From contig NZ_JAEUXJ010000013.1 in NCBI RefSeq assembly GCF_016775475.1, positions 58,857 through 122,856 on the forward strand: a stretch of DNA of 64,000 nucleotides, given 5' to 3'. Position 1 is the stretch's first letter. Every line of letters starts with the position of its first letter. Below the pieces are notes generated by a model. It had not been told where the DNA came from, did no database searches, and saw only the letters and a program-made list of their open reading frames with translations. A program made the translations under genes and the position numbers. The stretch is from Belnapia mucosa (GTDB lineage: Bacteria > Pseudomonadota > Alphaproteobacteria > Acetobacterales > Acetobacteraceae). Shown in pieces: positions 34,314 to 43,467 of the stretch.

Positions 34314-35393
34314 TCAGCCGCCGAAATCGAAGCTCGGCTGCGCCGGGTCCGCGGGCCCTTCCTCGGCGGCGGAGACGGTCACGCCCAGCAGGCGCACCGG
34401 CTTCGCCAGCGGGAAAAGGCCCCGCACCAGCTCCAGCGCCAGGCCGGCCAGCACCTCGCCGCTCTCGACCGGGGCGGCGCGGGTGCGGCTGCGGGTCAGG
34501 GTGCGGAAATCCGTGTAGCGCAGCTTCACCGTCACCGTGCGGCCGAACCAGCGGTTCCGCGCGCACCAGTCCCAGACCTCCTCCGCCAGGGCCCGGATCC
34601 CTTCCTCCACCGCCGCCGGCGTGGCGAGGTCGCGCGCATAGGTGGTCTCGCTGCCCGAGGAGCGGCGCGGCCGGTCGGGCTGCACCGGGCGTTCATCGAT
34701 GCCATGGGCGATGGCGTGGAAATGCGCCCCTGCCTTGCCGAAATGCCGCAGCAGCAGGGCGGGTGGGCAGTCCCGCAGCTCCCGCCCGGTGCGGATGCCC
34801 AAGCCCTCGAGCTTCGCCGCCGTCGCCGGGCCGATGCCGTGGAAGCGCGAGACCGGGAGGCCGGCGACGAAATCCGGCCCCGTCTCCGGCGTGATGACGA
34901 ATTGCCCGTTCGGCTTGCGCTGGTCGGAGGCGAGCTTGGCGAGGAATTTGTTGTAGGACACGCCGGCCGAGGCGGTGAGGCCGGTCTCCTGCAGGATCGC
35001 CGCCCGGATCTCGGTGGCGATGCGGCTGGCCCAAGGGATGCCCTTGCGGTTCTCGGTGACGTCGAGATAGGCCTCGTCGAGCGAGAGCGGCTCGACCAGC
35101 GGCGTGTACTCCTCGTAGATCGCGCGGATCTGGCGGGAGATGGCGCGGTAGGTGTCGAAGCGGGGCGGCACGAAGACCAGCTCCGGGCAGAGCCGCCGGG
35201 CTTGGATGGAGGGCATGGCGGAGCGGACGCCGAAGCGCCGCGCCTCATAGCTCGCCGCCGCGACGACGCCGCGCTCGGCCGAGCCGCCGACCGCGACGGG
35301 GCGGCCGCGCAGCGCGGGATCGTCGCGCTGCTCGACGCTGGCATAGAAGGCGTCGAGATCCACATGGCAGATCTTGCGGAGCGGCGAGGTCAC
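34314..35393 (-). CDS. dinB: DNA polymerase IV (Y-family translesion polymerase)
   Basis: A 359-residue Y-family polymerase that copies damaged DNA with low fidelity. Catalytic acidic residues are in HVDLDAFYASVE (palm) and PLSLDEAYLDVT. The steric-gate region and the helix-hairpin-helix (RFHGIGPATAAKLEGLGI) are conserved. The little-finger domain follows, and the C-terminus QPSFDFGG is a plausible beta-clamp binding motif. The length is normal for the family. No GTTC-N7-GTTC box was seen directly upstream, so SOS control of this copy is not evident. Confidence 0.95.
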   Translation of the reverse strand: MTSPLRKICHVDLDAFYASVEQRDDPALRGRPVAVGGSAERGVVAAASYEARRFGVRSAMPSIQARRLCPELVFVPPRFDTYRAISRQIRAIYEEYTPLVEPLSLDEAYLDVTENRKGIPWASRIATEIRAAILQETGLTASAGVSYNKFLAKLASDQRKPNGQFVITPETGPDFVAGLPVSRFHGIGPATAAKLEGLGIRTGRELRDCPPALLLRHFGKAGAHFHAIAHGIDERPVQPDRPRRSSGSETTYARDLATPAAVEEGIRALAEEVWDWCARNRWFGRTVTVKLRYTDFRTLTRSRTRAAPVESGEVLAGLALELVRGLFPLAKPVRLLGVTVSAAEEGPADPAQPSFDFGG

Positions 35394-35569
35394 GGGGGGA
35401 GGATAGCATTGCCGCCGCCGATGTCCCGGGCCGGGGACGTGGCATTGCCACCCGGCCAGGATGCGTGGCCCCCAAGGATGGCCGACCGCGATGCTTGAGG
35501 TTGGTGGGCCCAGGCGCCTAGGGTCGCGACAGGCGCCGAGGCCATGATGCGTGCATCTAGGAGGACGTC

Positions 35570-35980
35570 ATGTCGAACATGGAGACTGCGAGAGCCTTCT
35601 TCGAAGCCTGTGAGACCGGCCAGGGCTGGGAGGCATGCCGCCCTGCCTGCGCAGAGGGCGCGACCTTCGCGGCGCAGGCCGGCGCGCTGGCGGATGTGAC
35701 GACACTGCAGCAGTACACCGAGTGGATGAAAGGCATCCTCACCGTCCTGACCGACGGCACCTACGAGCTGAAGGCCTTTGCCGAGGATCCCGAGCGCGGG
35801 CAGGTCTGCGCTTTCGCCACCTTCATCGGCACGCACAAGGCGGGCGGCCCGGTCCCGCCGACCGGCAGGACGACGCGCACGGACTATGTCTACGTCATGC
35901 GGTTCCAGGACGGGAAGATCACGCACATGACGAAGGTCTGGAACGACGGCTACGCACTCAAGGAACTCGGCTGGGCCTGA
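35570..35980 (+). CDS. SnoaL/NTF2-like protein
   Basis: A 136-residue single-domain NTF2-fold (SnoaL-like) protein. The pattern is typical: an N-terminal helix (MSNMETARAFFEACETGQGW), Trp-containing helical middle (LQQYTEWMKGILTVL), and the strand-rich end TDYVYVMRFQDGKITHMTKVWND. These proteins include polyketide cyclases, dehydratases and many small-ligand binders of unknown role; nothing here decides which. A strong AGGAGG precedes the ATG. It is divergent from dinB. Confidence 0.85.
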   Translation: MSNMETARAFFEACETGQGWEACRPACAEGATFAAQAGALADVTTLQQYTEWMKGILTVLTDGTYELKAFAEDPERGQVCAFATFIGTHKAGGPVPPTGRTTRTDYVYVMRFQDGKITHMTKVWNDGYALKELGWA

Positions 35981-36130
35981 CGCAGGGGCGGGGCGGCGGC
36001 GACCGAGGCGCACCTGCGCAATCACCCAACAGACAGGCTCGAGGCGCCGGCGGCCCATGAGGGGCGCCGGGCGCATTCCGCAAGGGACCATGATAGGTGA
36101 TTGCGATGCGCAGCTTGCCGGAGGACGGGG

Positions 36131-36586
36131 ATGTCGATGCAGCGAAGAACCATCCTTCTGTGCTCGGTCATTACTCTCCGCGCCAGCCAGGCAAGCGCCC
36201 AGGTCGCCATCAGCCAGCTCGAGGGCGCCTTGACCCAGGAGAATTTCGCCCAGTTCGAGGAGTTCATCAGCGACAACCTGGACAAGGTCATCGGCCTCAA
36301 GCTTTCGGCCGCGGCCAATACCGGCCGGTCCGGGCTGCAGGTGACCGAGACCAATGGCCAGGTGGCGATCTACCTGCCCCATGACCCGAAGCGGGTCGGG
36401 TCGATCGAGGTCGTCGCCAATTCCGGCTATCGCTGGGAGCATGGTGGCTATGTCTTCGACGGATTCTTCCTGGTGAAGAGCGGCGGCATGCATCAGGGGA
36501 TCATCTCCTATGGTCTCCTCCCCGTCAGCGAAGCCCAGGTGAGGCTCACGCCCGGTCTGTCGATCGCCGTGCATCACCTGCGCTGA
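36131..36586 (+). CDS. Secreted protein of unknown function
   Basis: A 151-residue protein. GGAGGA lies just before the ATG (MSMQRRTILL), followed by a signal-peptide-like stretch ending ASQASAQ. The mature part has no recognised domain: VAISQLEGALTQENFAQFEE, then LKLSAAANTGRSG, then VRLTPGLSIAVHHLR at the C-terminus. It is not a ModA-type binding protein, being far too short, although it stands directly upstream of modB. Its role is unknown. Confidence 0.7.
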   Translation: MSMQRRTILLCSVITLRASQASAQVAISQLEGALTQENFAQFEEFISDNLDKVIGLKLSAAANTGRSGLQVTETNGQVAIYLPHDPKRVGSIEVVANSGYRWEHGGYVFDGFFLVKSGGMHQGIISYGLLPVSEAQVRLTPGLSIAVHHLR

Positions 36587-36674
36587 CCTGGGCTGCGCCG
36601 GCCATCCGCGCCCCGGCTTTCCACCCGGCGCGATCGCAGGCTATGCGTCCGGCAGCGCAGCGAAGGGATCCGCG

Positions 36675-37364
36675 ATGCTCTCGCCGGAGGAATGGGAGGC
36701 CGTGCGGCTCAGCCTGGCGGTGGCCGGGCGGTCGGTGCTGGTCTCGCTGCTGCCGGCGGTGCTGGTGGCCTGGGCGCTGGCGCGCGGGCGCTTCCCCGGC
36801 CGGATGCTGCTGGATGCGCTGGTCCATCTGCCGCTGGTGGTGCCGCCGGTCGTGGTCGGCTGGGGCCTCCTGATGCTGTTCGGGCTGCGCGGCCCGGTCG
36901 GCGCGGTGCTGAACGACTGGTTCGGCATCCGCCTCGTCTTCACCACCGGGGGCGCGGCGCTGGCCACCGCGGTGATGTCCTTCCCGCTGATCGTGCGCAG
37001 CGTGCGGCTCGGGCTGGAAGGGCTCGATCCAGGGCTGGAGGCGGCGGCGCGGACCCTCGGCGCCGGGCCGCTGGACCGCTTCCTCACCGTGACCCTGCCG
37101 CTGATGTCGCCCGGGATCCTCGCCGGCGCCGTCACCGCCTTCGCCGCGGGCCTCGGCGAATTCGGCGCGGTCATCACCTTCGCCTCCAACATCCCCGGCG
37201 AGACCCAGACCCTGCCGCTGGCGATCTATGCCGCGACCCAGACCCCGGGGGGCGAGGCGGCGGCGGGGCGGCTGGCCCTGGTCTCCTTCGCGCTCGCCTT
37301 GGCCGGGCTGCTGCTGGCGGAACTGGCCGGGCGGCGGCTCGGCCGCTGGATCGGCCGCACCTGA
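36675..37364 (+). CDS. modB: Molybdate ABC transporter permease
   Basis: A 229-residue inner-membrane permease of the molybdate/tungstate ABC importer. The ABC-interaction (EAA) motif region is EAAARTLGAGPLDRFLTVTLP, followed by SPGILAGAVTAFAAGLGEFGAV, a ModB hallmark, and NIPGETQTLPLAIY. Five to six membrane helices are expected. The stop overlaps the modC ATG (TGATG). No modA periplasmic binding protein is present on either side. Confidence 0.94.
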   Translation: MLSPEEWEAVRLSLAVAGRSVLVSLLPAVLVAWALARGRFPGRMLLDALVHLPLVVPPVVVGWGLLMLFGLRGPVGAVLNDWFGIRLVFTTGGAALATAVMSFPLIVRSVRLGLEGLDPGLEAAARTLGAGPLDRFLTVTLPLMSPGILAGAVTAFAAGLGEFGAVITFASNIPGETQTLPLAIYAATQTPGGEAAAGRLALVSFALALAGLLLAELAGRRLGRWIGRT

Positions 37365-38455
37365 TGCTGGAAGTCGCGCTGCGCCACCGCTTCCCCGGCT
37401 TCGCGCTGGACGCGGAGTTCGCCTCGCCCGGGCCGGGGGTGACGGCGCTGTTCGGCCCCTCGGGCTGCGGGAAATCCACCATCCTCGCGGCCATTGCCGG
37501 GCTGCTGCGGCCGGAAGCGGGGCGCGTCGCGCTGGATGGCGCGGTGCTGCTCGATACCGCGCGCGGGATCGCCCTGCCGCCGGAGCGGCGGCGCTGCGGC
37601 GTGGTGTTCCAGGATTCGCGGCTCTTCCCGCATCTCAGCGTCGCCTCCAACCTGCGCTACGGGCTGCGCCGTGCGCCGCGCGATGCGACCGGGCCAAGTG
37701 TCGAGGAGGTGGTGGCGCTGCTCGGCCTCGGCGCGCTGCTCGGCCGGCGGCCTCTCGGCCTGTCGGGCGGGGAGAGGCAGCGGGTGGCGCTCGGCCGGGC
37801 ATTGCTGGCGCGGCCGCGCCTGCTGCTGATGGATGAGCCGCTGGCCTCGCTGGATGCGGCGCGGCGGGCGGAGGTGCTGCCCTTCCTTGCCCGGCTGCGC
37901 GACGCCGCCGGGCTGCCGATCCTCTACGTCACCCATGCGCTGGAGGAGGTGGATGCGCTGGCCGACCGGCTGGTGCTGCTGGAGGCGGGGCGGGTGCTGG
38001 CGGAGGGGCCGGTGGAGGCGCTGGCGGCGCGGCCCGACCTCCCGGCGCTGGCCCGGCGGCGGGATGCGGGGGCGCTGATCGGCTGCACCGTGCTGGCGCA
38101 GGATGCGGCGCGCGGCCTGACCCGGCTCGGCTTCGAAGGCGGCGCGCTGGAGGTGGCGCAGCGGCTGGGCCTCGCGGTCGGGGCGCGGCTGCGGCTGCGG
38201 CTGCGCGCCCGCGACGTGGCGGTGGCGCTGGAGGCGCCGCGGGGGGTGTCCATGCACAATATCCTGCCCTGCAGGCTGGAGAGCATCGCCCCGGCCGGCG
38301 AGGCGGAGGTGCTGCTGCGCCTGCTGGTCGGGCCGACGCCGCTGCTTGCGCGCATCACCCGCGATAGTCAGGCGCGGCTCGGCCTGGCGCCGGGGATGGC
38401 GGTCTTCGCGCTGGTGAAGTCGGTTGCCTTCGACCATGCGGCGGTGGCGGCATGA
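37364..38455 (+). CDS. modC: Molybdate ABC transporter ATPase
   Basis: A 363-residue ATPase. Walker A is GPSGCGKST, the Q-loop is VFQDSRLFPHL, the ABC signature is LSGGERQRVALGRALL, Walker B is LLLMDEP and the H-loop is VTHA. The C-terminal ~130 residues contain a mop/TOBE-like molybdate-binding domain (MHNILPCRLESIAPAGEAEV, then ARITRDSQARLGLAPGMAVFALVKSVAF), the normal ModC layout. The start overlaps the modB stop, and the end overlaps the start of the MoeA-like gene (ATGA), so modB, modC and that gene form one operon. Confidence 0.95.
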   Translation: MLEVALRHRFPGFALDAEFASPGPGVTALFGPSGCGKSTILAAIAGLLRPEAGRVALDGAVLLDTARGIALPPERRRCGVVFQDSRLFPHLSVASNLRYGLRRAPRDATGPSVEEVVALLGLGALLGRRPLGLSGGERQRVALGRALLARPRLLLMDEPLASLDAARRAEVLPFLARLRDAAGLPILYVTHALEEVDALADRLVLLEAGRVLAEGPVEALAARPDLPALARRRDAGALIGCTVLAQDAARGLTRLGFEGGALEVAQRLGLAVGARLRLRLRARDVAVALEAPRGVSMHNILPCRLESIAPAGEAEVLLRLLVGPTPLLARITRDSQARLGLAPGMAVFALVKSVAFDHAAVAA

Positions 38456-39381
38456 GCGCGCCGCCGCGGCTCGCCCCGCTGGAGGAGGCGCGGGCATTGC
38501 TGCCCACGGCGCCGGTCGCGCCGCGCCGCCTGCCGCTGGACCGGGCGATCGACCATGTGCTGGCGGCGCCGCTGCGGGCGCCGGGGCCGCTGCCGCCCGC
38601 CCCGGTCGCGCTGCGCGAGGGCTGGGCGGTGGCCTCGGCCCTGACCGAGGGGGCCGGCCCCTATGCGCCGCTGCCCCTGCCCGGCCTTGCCTGGGTCGTG
38701 CCGGGAGAGGCGCTGCCGCCGGGGACGGATGCGGTGCTGCCGCCCTTCGCGCTGGAGGATGGCGCGGTGCTGGAGCCGGTGGCGCCCGGCGAGGGCGTGC
38801 GGCTGGCCGGGGAGCTGGCGGCGGCGGGGGCGGAGCTGCGTCCCGCCGGGCATCTCCTGGCCCCGGCGGACCTGCTGCTGGCGGCGGCGGGGATCGCGGC
38901 AGTGGAGGTCCGGGTGCCGCGCATCGCGCTGCGCGGGGCGGGGCTGCTGGCGGCGCTGGTCCGGGCCGAGGGGGCGGAGGTGGTGGAGGCCGCGCCCGAC
39001 CTCGTCCTGGCCGTCGGCGCGACGCCCGACCCGCTGCTGCTTCCCGCCATCGCCACCCGGCCGGGCGAGGGGCTGGCGGTCGGGCGGCTGGACGGCGCCC
39101 CTGCCCTGCTGCTGCCGGCCGAGCCGGAGGCGATGCTGGCCGGCTGGTGGCTGCTGGCCCGGCCGGCGCTGCGGGCCCTGGCGGGACGGGCACCGCCGCC
39201 ACGGCAGCGGATGCGGCTGGCGCGGAAGATCGCCTCGCCGATCGGCTTCACGGAACTGGTGGCGCTCGGTGCCGATGGCGCGCCGGCGCCGCCCCTCGGA
39301 CTGGTCGCGGCCCTGCTGACCGTGCCGGCGGGGCGGGAGGGCTACGAGGCGGGGACGGAGGTGGAGGTGGAGGCGCCCTGA
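38452..39381 (+). CDS. Shortened MoeA-like molybdopterin-binding protein
   Basis: A 309-residue protein clearly related to MoeA but ~100 residues shorter than the usual ~400. The N-terminal part is family-like: LEEARALLPTAPVAPRRLPLDRAIDHVLAAPLRA in outline, with GEALPPGTDAVLPP and LRPAGHLLAPADLLLAAAGIA. In the MoCF-like domain, the GGxSxGxxD catalytic loop and the hydrolysis region are missing. Only ATRPGEGLAVGRLDGAPALLLPAEPEAML remains of the substrate-binding end. It is translated with modBC. It may bind rather than insert molybdate, or be decaying. Confidence 0.75.
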   Translation: MSAPPRLAPLEEARALLPTAPVAPRRLPLDRAIDHVLAAPLRAPGPLPPAPVALREGWAVASALTEGAGPYAPLPLPGLAWVVPGEALPPGTDAVLPPFALEDGAVLEPVAPGEGVRLAGELAAAGAELRPAGHLLAPADLLLAAAGIAAVEVRVPRIALRGAGLLAALVRAEGAEVVEAAPDLVLAVGATPDPLLLPAIATRPGEGLAVGRLDGAPALLLPAEPEAMLAGWWLLARPALRALAGRAPPPRQRMRLARKIASPIGFTELVALGADGAPAPPLGLVAALLTVPAGREGYEAGTEVEVEAP

Positions 39382-40228
39382 CGTCGCGGCGATGCCCAGA
39401 GCACCGGCCGCAGGTCGAGCGGCTGGCCGCGCCCGGCGCGTTCCTCCGGCGGCAGCACATCCTCCGAGGGCCAGATCCCGCCCTCCAGCGCCGCCGCATA
39501 ACCCTCGGCCAGCCCGGCCGCGCGCATCGCCCGCGCCGCGGCGGCGTGGTCGTAGTCCAGCGCGTGGTGCTCGATGCGCAGGCCGCCGGCCTCGGGCGTG
39601 AGAAGGGAGAACCAGACCCGCGGCGTGCCGTCATGCGCCGGCATGCCGATGGCACCGGCATTGTGCCAAAGGGCATCCTGGCAGAGCCGGCCCCCGACCA
39701 GCCGCGTGAAGGGGATGCCGCTATGCCCGGCGATCACCCCCTCGGCGCCGGTCGCCGCGATCTCCTCCGCGAGCACCGCATCGGGGGCGGAGGCAAAGAG
39801 GAAGCGGTTGATGCTGGCCGCCCCGCCATGGATGGCCATGAGGCGCCGGCCGCCGATCCGCAGTTCGATCCGCCGTGGCAGGGCGCCCATCCAGGCGCGC
39901 TGGGCGGGCGTCACCTGGCGCGACGCATGGGCGAACCAGCCGCGGGAGAGCAGGTCGCAGGCGGTCCCCTCCTCGAAGCCGCAGCCGCAATCCTCACCGC
40001 CCGCGGCGAGGCTCTCCTCGCAATTGCCCATCACCGTCGGGATGCCGGCCGCGATCATCCGGTCGAGGGTCGCGGCGGGGTCGGCGCAATAGGCGACGAC
40101 ATCGCCGGTGCAGAGCATGCGCGCGGGCGGGATGCCGCGCCGCGCCGCCTCGGCCAGCAGGGCGTCCAGGGCCTGGCGGTTGGAATAGGGCCCGCCGAAG
40201 CAGAGCAGCGGCGCCTCGCCCGGATCCA

Positions 40229-40241
<13 letters not shown>
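39342..40241 (-). CDS. Atypical calcineurin-like metallophosphoesterase
   Basis: A 299-residue protein of the metallophosphoesterase fold. It keeps GD (CTGDVVAY, Asp47), GNCEE (Asn73) and two His motifs (IHGG, His138; AGHSG, His173). The first metal motif, normally DxHGN, reads GGPYSN (residues 16-21), and the final GHxH is GHSG. Part of the dinuclear site is therefore missing. A Cys-rich loop (DCGCGFEEGTAC) is an unusual insert. It overlaps phnC by 13 bases and belongs to the phnDEC operon, so a phosphorus-compound substrate is likely. Its 3' end overlaps the MoeA-like gene by 40 bases. Confidence 0.78.
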
Positions 40242-40885
<644 letters not shown>

Positions 40886-41614
40886 TCAGGCCAGCCTGCG
40901 GCGCAGCGCGGCGGAGAGGCGGTCGGCGGCGAGCACCAGGGCGATGATGATCAGAAGGATCGCCAGGACGCGGGCGAAGTCGAGCAGGTCGACCGCATTC
41001 TTCAGCTCCTGCCCCAGCCCGCCGGCGCCGACCAGGCCGAGCACGGTGGAGGCGCGGATGTTGAACTCCCAGACATAGAGCAGGGCCGAGAGGATCTGCG
41101 GCAGCGTCTCCGGCAGCAGCACCACGGCGGCGGCCTGGGCGCGGCTGCCGCCGGCCGAAAGCGCGGCCTCCAGCGGCGCCGGGTCGGCAGTCTCCAGCGC
41201 CTCGGACCAGAGCTTGGCGATGGAGCCGGCGGAATGCAGCGCGACGCCCAGCATGCCGGCAAAGGGGCCGAGGCCGACAGCGGCGACGAAGATCAGGGCG
41301 AAGACGAAGCCGTCGATGCCGCGCAGCGCGTCGAGCAGGGCGCGGGCGGGGTGATAGAGCAGCGGCAGGGGCGCGACCGGCCGCGCCGCCAGCAGCGCCA
41401 GCGGCAGGGCGAGCAGCGCGGCGAGGCTGGTGCCCAGCGTCGCGATCGCCACCGTCTCGGCGGCGCGGCGCAGCAGGTCGGGCAGGCCGGAGAAATCGGG
41501 CGGGAAGGCCCCGGCCAGCCAGCGCGCCAGCCGCGGCAGCCCGGCCCAGAGCCGCGGCAGGTCCGGCTGCACCACCGCGATGCAGGCGGCATAGAGCGCC
41601 GCCAGCGCCAGCAA
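40886..41614 (-). CDS. phnE: Phosphonate-type ABC transporter permease
   Basis: A permease of about 242 residues with six hydrophobic segments. RGIDGFVFALIFVAAVGLGPFAGMLGVALHSAGSIAKLW in outline and the end motif EFNIRASTVLGLVGAGGLG are diagnostic for PhnE. The start is unclear: TTG at 41614 is the first usual start codon, but the frame remains open upstream into phnD without an ATG, and an extra few residues (RRLLLL) would extend the first helix. It is between phnD and phnC on the same strand. Confidence 0.88.
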   Translation of the reverse strand: MLALAALYAACIAVVQPDLPRLWAGLPRLARWLAGAFPPDFSGLPDLLRRAAETVAIATLGTSLAALLALPLALLAARPVAPLPLLYHPARALLDALRGIDGFVFALIFVAAVGLGPFAGMLGVALHSAGSIAKLWSEALETADPAPLEAALSAGGSRAQAAAVVLLPETLPQILSALLYVWEFNIRASTVLGLVGAGGLGQELKNAVDLLDFARVLAILLIIIALVLAADRLSAALRRRLA

Positions 41615-41639
41615 GAGAAGAAGGCGGCGGATCGGCGCC

Positions 41640-42509
41640 TCAGCCGCCGCCGATGCGGCCGAGGGCGCGGCCCGCGGCCTCGATCATCGCATAGCTGTCC
41701 GGCGTGGCGGCGACCCAGCCGGTGTAGTTCGCCGGCATGACCCGCGCCGCCGTCGCCGCATCGAGGCCGAGCGCCGCTTCGCGCAGCGCCGTGCGCAGGC
41801 CGGGATCGATCCCGTCGCGCACCGCCAGCGCGTCGTTCGGCAGCGGGTTGGACCGCCAGACGATCCGCACCTGATCCTCCCGCAGCCGCCCGGCGGCGAT
41901 CATCGCGGCGAGGTTGCGGTCATAGTCGGTGGCGAGATCGACCTGCCCGGTGGCGACAGCCAGGTCGTTGGCGGGGTGGGAGGCGCCGTCGCGGTAGCGG
42001 AAGTAGCTGCGCGGATCGATGCCCTGGGTCCTGAACCAGTAATGCGGGATCAGCCAGCCGCTGGTCGAGCCGGCATCGGCGAAGGAGATCGACATCCCCT
42101 TCGCATCCTCCGGGAAGCGGGCGATCGGCAGTTCCGGCCGGGCGATGATGATCGCCTGGTAGGTCGGCCGGCCCTGGTACTGCACCACGGCCAGCGCCTC
42201 GGCCCGGGCGCGGTCCTTGGCGAGGATGAAGCCCCAGGGCCCCATCCAGGCGAGGTCCACCTGGGCATTGGCGAGGGCGACGGCGATGCCGGCCCAGTCG
42301 GTGGTGACGGTCAGCTCGAAGGGCCGGCCGATCGTCCGGGCGAGATGGGCGAAGAAGGGCTCATAGGCGCGGCGGGTATCGCCGGCGGTCGGCTGGAAGG
42401 GGCCGACGGCGCAGCGCAGCGGGGCGCCCTGGGCAAGGGCCGAGGGGGCCAGGGCCGGGGCGGCAAGCAGCCCGGCCGAGGCCAGGATCAGGCGGCGGGT
42501 GGGGGTCAT
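41640..42509 (-). CDS. phnD: Phosphate/phosphite/phosphonate ABC transporter binding protein
   Basis: A 289-residue periplasmic binding protein. It has an export signal (TPTRRLILASAGLLAAPALA). The binding fold shows LRCAVGPFQPTAGDTRRAYEPF, VDLAWMGPWGFILA, ISFADAGSTSGWLIPHYWF and VRIVWRSNPLPNDALAVR, all PhnD-like. An AAAGGAG Shine-Dalgarno lies across the stop of the upstream Bug gene. It leads the phnDEC-phosphoesterase operon. The exact ligand is not determinable. Confidence 0.9.
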   Translation of the reverse strand: MTPTRRLILASAGLLAAPALAPSALAQGAPLRCAVGPFQPTAGDTRRAYEPFFAHLARTIGRPFELTVTTDWAGIAVALANAQVDLAWMGPWGFILAKDRARAEALAVVQYQGRPTYQAIIIARPELPIARFPEDAKGMSISFADAGSTSGWLIPHYWFRTQGIDPRSYFRYRDGASHPANDLAVATGQVDLATDYDRNLAAMIAAGRLREDQVRIVWRSNPLPNDALAVRDGIDPGLRTALREAALGLDAATAARVMPANYTGWVAATPDSYAMIEAAGRALGRIGGG

Positions 42510-42510
42510 C

Positions 42511-43467
42511 CTACTCCTTTTCGATCCCGGCCATCCGCACCACCTCGCCCCAGCGGGCGCGTTCGGCGGCGAGCAGGGCGTCCATCGCCTCGGGCGGGCC
42601 GCCGACCGGCTCGGCGCCCCAGCTCGCCAAACGCTCGCGCACCTCGGGCAGCAGCAGGATGCGGTCGATTTCGGCCGCGAGGCGGGCGCGGATGGCGGGC
42701 GGGGTGCCGGCGGGGGCGGCATAGCCGAGCCAGGCCGCGGCCTCATAGCCCGCGAGGCCGGATTCCTGCAGCGTCGGCACATCGGGCAGCAGGGCGAAGC
42801 GCTTCGCCCCGCCGACCGCCAGCGGCCGCAGCGTGCCGGCGCGGAAATCCTCGAGGAAGGAGGGCGCCTGCTCGATGACAAGCTGGATGCGGCCCGCCAG
42901 CAGGTCGGTCCGCGCCGGGGCGCCGCCGCGATACTGCACCATCTCCATCGGCACGCCGCCCGCCAGCGCGCGGAACATCTCGACCGTGAGGCGGGAGGCC
43001 ATGCCGGAGGTGGCGAAATTGATCGTCCCCGGCCGCGACCGGGCGAGCGCCAGGAATTCCTGCACCGAGCCGACGCCGAGCGAGGCGGGGACGATCATCA
43101 CATAGGGGATGGTCGCCACCATGGAGACGCCGCAGAGATCCCGCACCGGATCATAGGGCAGGGTCTTGTAGACGAAAGGATTGACCGCCATCGGCCCCGG
43201 GCTGCCGGCGAGCAGCGTGTAGCCATCGGCCGGCGCCTTCGCCACCGCATCGGCGCCGAGGATGCCGAAGGCCCCGGCCCGGTTCTCCACCGCCACCTGC
43301 TGGCCGAGCGGGCCGGCCAGCCTCTCGGCGACCAGCCGGGCGATGAGGTCGGTGGCGCCGCCGGGCGCGAAGGGGACGACGACGCGGATCGTGCGGCTGG
43401 GCCAGGTCTCGGCCCGCGCGACGGCGGGCAGGGCGAGGGCGCCGAGCAGGGCGCGGCGGCGGATCAT
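42511..43467 (-). CDS. Bug-family tripartite-tricarboxylate-type binding protein
   Basis: A 318-residue periplasmic binding protein of the Bug/TctC family with a signal peptide (IRRRALLGALALPAVARA). Landmarks are WPSRTIRVVVPFAPGGATDL, VENRAGAFGILGADAVAKA, TINFATSGMASRLTVEMF, MVQYRGGAPARTDLLAGRI and the C-terminal AEIDRILLLPEVRERL. No TctA/TctB membrane genes are nearby, which is common for this expanded family. It lies between a monooxygenase gene and phnD on one strand and may deliver the monooxygenase's substrate; that is inference. Confidence 0.92.
   Translation of the reverse strand: MIRRRALLGALALPAVARAETWPSRTIRVVVPFAPGGATDLIARLVAERLAGPLGQQVAVENRAGAFGILGADAVAKAPADGYTLLAGSPGPMAVNPFVYKTLPYDPVRDLCGVSMVATIPYVMIVPASLGVGSVQEFLALARSRPGTINFATSGMASRLTVEMFRALAGGVPMEMVQYRGGAPARTDLLAGRIQLVIEQAPSFLEDFRAGTLRPLAVGGAKRFALLPDVPTLQESGLAGYEAAAWLGYAAPAGTPPAIRARLAAEIDRILLLPEVRERLASWGAEPVGGPPEAMDALLAAERARWGEVVRMAGIEKE

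Noticed and set aside
34314..35460. SOS box for dinB
   Set aside because: No GTTC-N7-GTTC or GAAC-N7-GAAC was found in the region before the dinB start.
37226..39202. 658-codon minus-strand frame opposite modC and the MoeA-like gene
   Set aside because: The product is Pro/Arg/Ala low complexity; the plus strand encodes an intact ABC ATPase with all motifs.
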